This document shows positions 60,519 to 64,000 of a stretch of 64,000 nt of DNA, piece by piece. The DNA lies in assembly GCA_017535325.1 (NCBI GenBank), contig JAFXUC010000024.1, forward strand, positions 115,938 to 179,937, in the 5' to 3' direction. The DNA is from Bacteroidales bacterium. GTDB lineage: Bacteria; Bacteroidota; Bacteroidia; Bacteroidales; UBA3824. The translations under genes and the position numbers were made by a program. Position 1 is the first letter of the stretch. Every line of letters starts with the position of its first letter. Below the pieces are notes generated by a model. It searched no databases. It was not told where the DNA came from and saw only the letters and a program-made list of their open reading frames with translations.

Positions 60519-61958
60519 ATGAATTTAAAAAGAACGTTTTTGATTTTATGCGCTGCCGCGGTTTTGTTTGATACGGCAAAGGCGCAAACTTTGAAATTTG
60601 ATGCGGACAATTTTACGCAAAAACAACTCACAATGCCGGACGGTTTTGTGGTAAAATATAAAGCGTATGAAAATATTTTTTACGTTTCCAACGTGGAAGA
60701 TTCTGTATATCAGACACTAAATGTTTATGTTCCCGAAAATTTGAAACAAGATGCCCCGGTTTTTTTAAGGACATACATCGGCGGATATTTGGCGGCAAAA
60801 GCCAAACAGCCTTCCGCAAACGATGCCTCCGGACGCGCTCTGGAAGAGGGTTATGTAGTTTGTATTCCGGGTTCGAGAGGTAGTAACTCGTTTGTTCACA
60901 AGGAGATATACGTTTCCAAAAAAGGCAAAAAAAAGAAACGGGTTCTCTCTGACGAGTTTCAAACGGTTTACACGGGAAAATTCCCGGCAGGACTTTTGGA
61001 TTTGAAAGCAGCGGTGCGTTATCTCAAAGCAAACGACGCTCTAATCGCGGGCAATTCCAACAAGATTATCACTGACGGCACTTCGGCGGGCGGAGCGATG
61101 TCGGCACTGCTTGCCTCAACTGGCAATCACCCTGATTATGAGGAACTTTTGGACAAAATGGGGGCTGAAAAAGCCGCGGACGATGTTTGGGCGGCAGTCT
61201 GTTTTTGTCCGATAACAGATTTGGAGCATGCTGATATGGCTTACGAATGGTTGTACGGTTTTTGTAACAAAAATATCAGGGAACTTGACAGTTGTCATGA
61301 TGTACTTTCCGAAAAACTTTCCAAACTCTATCCAGAATATTTAAATTCTTTGAACCTTAAAAATCCAGAAACAGGAGAGCAATTAACTGCCGAAAATTAT
61401 CTTGATTATTTAAAATCTTGGCTGTTGAAGTCTGTCAGCAAAGCCTTTGAAGAGGGGCAGGAAATAAGCGATACCGCCGGAGTAACGTTTTATGACGAGT
61501 CCAAGGAAAGCCGTTGCATTGTAGATTTTCAATTGAAAAAATATTTGGAGTATGTTGCTAAAAGTCAGAGGCTTAAAAATCCGCCTGCTTTTGATTCGCA
61601 GAATTTTTGCTCCAATCCGCCCTCGGCAGAAAACAAGGCTTTCGGACTCTCGGACGGCACAACGCTTAATTTCACGGAATTTGCCGTCGGTCATATTTTG
61701 ACAGATGATTTGGTCAAAAGGGTTAAGATGATGAATCCCATGAATTATATTTCGGACAATCAGGCAGTTAAAGCCAAAAACTGGTATATCCGCCACGGCG
61801 CAAAAGACCGGGACACCGGCTTTCAGATAAGTCTTAATTTAGCCTTGAAACTTATCGGCGAAGGTTTCAACGTTAATTATTTTCTGCCATGGGAAATCTC
61901 GCATACGGGTGATTATAATTTGAACGAACTTTTTGACTGGTTGGAAACATTGGAGTAA
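60519..61958 (+). CDS. Secreted alpha/beta hydrolase, subtype B tannase-like
   Basis: The 479-residue protein begins with a signal peptide (LCAAAVLFDTAKAQ). The nucleophile motif GTSAGGAMSALLASTGNHPD (about residue 188) and FPAGLLDLKAAVRYLKAND match the subtype B tannase/feruloyl-esterase group, and WYIRHGAKDRDTGFQ (about 427) supplies the Asp, with a later His in WEISHTGDYN. It should cleave an ester, possibly of gallate or hydroxycinnamate; the natural substrate is not visible. Transcribed alone. Confidence 0.75.
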   Translation: MNLKRTFLILCAAAVLFDTAKAQTLKFDADNFTQKQLTMPDGFVVKYKAYENIFYVSNVEDSVYQTLNVYVPENLKQDAPVFLRTYIGGYLAAKAKQPSANDASGRALEEGYVVCIPGSRGSNSFVHKEIYVSKKGKKKKRVLSDEFQTVYTGKFPAGLLDLKAAVRYLKANDALIAGNSNKIITDGTSAGGAMSALLASTGNHPDYEELLDKMGAEKAADDVWAAVCFCPITDLEHADMAYEWLYGFCNKNIRELDSCHDVLSEKLSKLYPEYLNSLNLKNPETGEQLTAENYLDYLKSWLLKSVSKAFEEGQEISDTAGVTFYDESKESRCIVDFQLKKYLEYVAKSQRLKNPPAFDSQNFCSNPPSAENKAFGLSDGTTLNFTEFAVGHILTDDLVKRVKMMNPMNYISDNQAVKAKNWYIRHGAKDRDTGFQISLNLALKLIGEGFNVNYFLPWEISHTGDYNLNELFDWLETLE

Positions 61959-62049
61959 AACTGTAAAAAAAATAAAAAGAATTATTTTATTCCAATAAAT
62001 TTTTGTATACTTGCAGACAGAAAAAATGTAATCAATTAAACAAAAAAAT

Positions 62050-62766
62050 ATGAAAAAACATTTTGTTAATCTATTAATTTTCAGTTGTTTAATACTTTCA
62101 TGCTCGGAACATTCCGAAGATACTTCAACTCTTGTCAACTCTACAAAAGTGTACTCTTACGACAAAGCGGGACAAACAGACGGTTATGAATATCAGGATT
62201 TGGGTCTGTCGGTAAAGTGGGCGACAAAAAATTTGGGCGCAAACAACTATTACGATGCCGGTTATTACATTGCTTGGGGCGAAACCGTGCCAAAAGGCGA
62301 GTATACTTGGCAATCATATCAGCATTATGACGCCACGACAAAATTAATCACCAAATATACAGAAATCGCCGGTCCTGACGGGGAAATAAAAGCCTTGGAA
62401 CCTATGGACGATGCCGCAACCACAAACATGGGTTCAGCCTGGCGCATGCCCACCGACGAAGAAGTCACGGAATTAAGAACGCAATGCGAATGGTCGTATA
62501 TTCAGACTGACAACGGCAATATCGGCTATATGGTTACCGGTCCCAACGGCAAAAGCATTTTTATTCCCGCAGGCGGATATATGAAAAACAACGAGTTGAA
62601 AATGTTCAACAAAAACGCATGTTTTTGGAGCAACAATTTATCAATACATTTCGCTGAAAAAGCCTACGAACTTACAAGTTACAATTCGACAGACCATGAA
62701 GTTTTCAGATACGAAGGCTCGTCAGAAAGATATTACGGACAACCGATAAGAGCGGTTACAAAATAG
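62050..62766 (+). CDS. Lipoprotein with a Fib_succ_major-like domain
   Basis: A 238-residue lipoprotein (signal LLIFSCLILSCSEHS, Cys at about residue 19). The body (about 50-238) has the motifs DLGLSVKWATKNLGA, YIAWGE, WRMPTDEEVTELRTQC and a closing RAVTK, which are the hallmarks of the Fibrobacter succinogenes major paralogous domain. Such domains are common in Bacteroidota surface lipoproteins and have no known activity. It converges on the neighbouring gene. Confidence 0.85.
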   Translation: MKKHFVNLLIFSCLILSCSEHSEDTSTLVNSTKVYSYDKAGQTDGYEYQDLGLSVKWATKNLGANNYYDAGYYIAWGETVPKGEYTWQSYQHYDATTKLITKYTEIAGPDGEIKALEPMDDAATTNMGSAWRMPTDEEVTELRTQCEWSYIQTDNGNIGYMVTGPNGKSIFIPAGGYMKNNELKMFNKNACFWSNNLSIHFAEKAYELTSYNSTDHEVFRYEGSSERYYGQPIRAVTK

Positions 62767-62781
62767 ACACGTTTTTTGGTG

Positions 62782-63543
62782 TCAGTCAGCATCCATTGCG
62801 AGACGGAAACCTATGTCCCACTGACGGATTCTCGGATTGGCGTTATAGCGTTTTGCGTTTCTGCAATTTTCAGGATAAACGCACCATGAACCGCCTCTTA
62901 CAACACGGAAAAGCCCTTTTACCGGACCTTTCGGATTGGTGTAAGATTGTCCTTTGTACACACCGTACCAGTCTTCGCACCATTCCATTACGTTGCCCGA
63001 CATATCGAAAATTCCCAACTCATTGTGAAAAGGTATTGAACCTACCTTATGAGTCTTCTGATTGGAATTGGTGCTGCACCATGCAATCTCGTTGGTAACA
63101 TCACTGCCGCTGTATTTATACCCGATGGACTCTTTGCCGCCGCGGGCAGCATATTCCCATTCCGCTTCTGTCGGCAAACGGAATTTTTTCCCGGTCATTT
63201 CATTAAGTTTGTTAATGAAATTTTGGACATCGTACCATGAAACTTTTTCAACCGGCAGATTGTTACCGTTAAAATATGACGGATTTGTACCCATAATCGC
63301 TCTCCACTGAGCCTGTGTTACCTCATATTTCCCGATATAAAAATTTTTCACAGACACAACATGCAGCGGTTTTTCATCACAGTCAATCGCATCACCTTGT
63401 TCTGCGGATGCGCCCATACGGAAAACACCGCCTTCTACAAAAACCATATCATAATCTATGCCCCCCGCCGTCTCCGGCGCAGCCCCCTGAAAAACAACAA
63501 AAAGACACGATATAACTACTGATTTTAGGATATTAATTTTCAT
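62782..63543 (-). CDS. Exported formylglycine-generating-enzyme-like (SUMF1) protein
   Basis: ATG at 63543 gives a signal peptide (MKINILKSVVISCLFVVFQG). The 253-residue body has the FGE fold motifs MVFVEGGVFRMGA, YEVTQAQWRAIMG, RLPTEAEWEYAARGG, NVMEWCEDWYG and VVRGGSW, ending IGFRLAMD. The catalytic Cys pair of true FGE is not clear, so this is more likely one of the many non-enzymatic or uncharacterised members. A SUMF1 domain and the Fib_succ_major protein next door are both C-type-lectin-like folds. Confidence 0.88.
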   Translation of the reverse strand: MKINILKSVVISCLFVVFQGAAPETAGGIDYDMVFVEGGVFRMGASAEQGDAIDCDEKPLHVVSVKNFYIGKYEVTQAQWRAIMGTNPSYFNGNNLPVEKVSWYDVQNFINKLNEMTGKKFRLPTEAEWEYAARGGKESIGYKYSGSDVTNEIAWCSTNSNQKTHKVGSIPFHNELGIFDMSGNVMEWCEDWYGVYKGQSYTNPKGPVKGLFRVVRGGSWCVYPENCRNAKRYNANPRIRQWDIGFRLAMDAD

Positions 63544-63559
63544 TTTATTCAATTTTTTG

Positions 63560-63591
63560 CAAAGTTACTGCAAATTTCTTACAAAAACAAA
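63560..63591 (-). promoter_or_regulatory. Promoter of the SUMF1-like gene
   Basis: TTTG (63591-63588), 20 nt, TAACTTTG (63567-63560), 17 nt before the ATG at 63543. Confidence 0.75.
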
Positions 63592-63642
63592 ATAAAAATT
63601 CTTTAAAGATTTAAATTTTCAAATTTATAACATACACAACCA

Positions 63643-63680
63643 AAAAAGCGAAACCATTATTTCTAACGATTTCGCTTTTT
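63643..63680 (-). terminator. rRNA operon terminator
   Basis: AAAAAGCGAAA (63643-63653) pairs with TTTCGCTTTTT (63670-63680); on the minus strand the stem ends in T-rich sequence just after the 5S gene. Confidence 0.8.
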
Positions 63681-63689
63681 AAAAAATTA

Positions 63690-63797
63690 GGCGGTTACCT
63701 ACTCTCCCGGTTCGTATCTCAGTACCATCGGCGCAAGCGGGCTTAACTGCTCTGTTCGGGATGGAAAGAGGTGTTGCCCCGCCGCTATGACCGCCAT
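63690..63797 (-). rRNA. rrf: 5S ribosomal RNA
   Basis: The minus strand reads GGCGGTCATAGCGGCGGGGC at the start, CATCCCGAACAG in loop C, GTACTGAGATACGAACCGGG, and GGTTACCTACTCTCC complement at the end, all 5S landmarks. The two ends pair (GGCGGT with ACCGCC). Length about 108 nt; the exact ends may be off by a few bases. Confidence 0.9.
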
Positions 63798-63903
63798 AAT
63801 AAGTAAAAAAAATCTTTGACTGATTGAAAATATCTTAGAGTTTATTGTGTCTTGTGTGTTTTGCATTAACCTTGCTCTTGCTTGGCTTTTGCTCTTCCTT
63901 CAA

Positions 63904-64000
63904 AAAAAGTGTTCGGGTAATTAGTACTGCTCGGCTGAAAACGTTGCCGTCATTACACCTGCAGCCTATCAACGCTGTATTCTTCAGCGACCCTGTAAGG
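63904..64000 (-). rRNA. rrl: 23S ribosomal RNA, 3' end
   Basis: The minus strand entering from the right edge carries GTTGATAGGCTGCAGGTGTA and GTACTAATTACCCGAA, the conserved last 90 bases of 23S rRNA. The gene continues outside the window. The spacer to 5S (63798-63903) has no tRNA. Confidence 0.9.

Noticed and set aside
63798..63903. tRNA in the 23S-5S spacer
   Set aside because: The 106-bp spacer has no cloverleaf or TTC/GGTTCGA motif.

Overview
The window is a piece of chromosome from a Bacteroidota, most likely an uncultured member of the Bacteroidales. The evidence is the recurring promoter form TTTG-N19/20-TAnnTTTG, a DNA-uptake-free housekeeping set typical of that phylum (ResB/CcsA fusion, DUF4783 next to nadC, DUF4831, OmpP1/FadL-type porin), a type IX secretion sorting tail on a carboxypeptidase, TonB-dependent receptors, and a 23S/5S rRNA end at the right edge. 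No tRNA, phage, complete insertion sequence or CRISPR array was seen.

Layout. 1-6.6 kb: a GlsB-like tail, a secreted subtilase, folC, then on the minus strand divIC-like, xseA, a YfcE-like phosphoesterase and dnaA. 6.7-9.6 kb: a PAS/SpoIIE phosphatase, a membrane protein and recR. 9.7-19 kb (minus): a tandem Rid protein and a cytochrome c assembly fusion, then a five-gene outer-membrane/haem operon (porin, imelysin, di-haem oxidoreductase, second porin, cytochrome lipoprotein) with a perfect 19-bp inverted repeat in front. 19-25.6 kb (minus): an output-less dCache/HAMP/GAF/PAS sensor, OmpP1, a Ser-rich lipoprotein, nadC and DUF4783. 25.6-29.8 kb (minus): pta, ackA and an MFS-acyltransferase fusion. 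29.9-30.4 kb: a VapB-like antitoxin with a truncated PIN toxin. 30.4-38.3 kb: TonB receptor, LuxR regulator and MATE pump, then a BASS symporter, an SDR, rlmD and two orphan genes bracketed by a duplicated 60-bp sequence. 38.4-41.8 kb: a structured leader followed by a 1030-aa GLUG/Sel1/Cys-cluster protein. 41.8-42.0 kb: operator palindromes, promoter and first 20 codons of an otherwise missing AAA ATPase. 42.1-45.5 kb: secA.

45.5-50.5 kb (minus) holds the most unusual operon: two coiled-coil proteins (one membrane-anchored), an ABC substrate-binding domain fused to OmpA, a TauC-type permease and a TauB-type ATPase. 50.6-53.2 kb: a split end to purine synthesis (stand-alone AICAR formyltransferase plus PurO-type IMP cyclohydrolase). 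53.2-54.5 kb: an orphan HicB, a REPIN-like palindrome pair and truA. 54.5-60.4 kb (minus): pncA and pncB (NAD salvage) leading into a T9SS carboxypeptidase, a MORN-repeat protein and DUF4831. 60.5-63.5 kb: a tannase-like esterase, a Fib_succ_major lipoprotein and a sulfatase-modifying-factor-like protein. 63.6-64 kb: the 3' end of an rRNA operon on the minus strand.

Taken together the genes describe an anaerobic or microaerophilic acetate-forming bacterium (pta-ackA) that exports haem proteins, has type IX secretion and salvages NAD precursors. The accessory signals (operator remnants, REPINs, duplicated promoters, truncated toxin-antitoxin pairs) show repeated small insertions and losses between otherwise conserved housekeeping genes.
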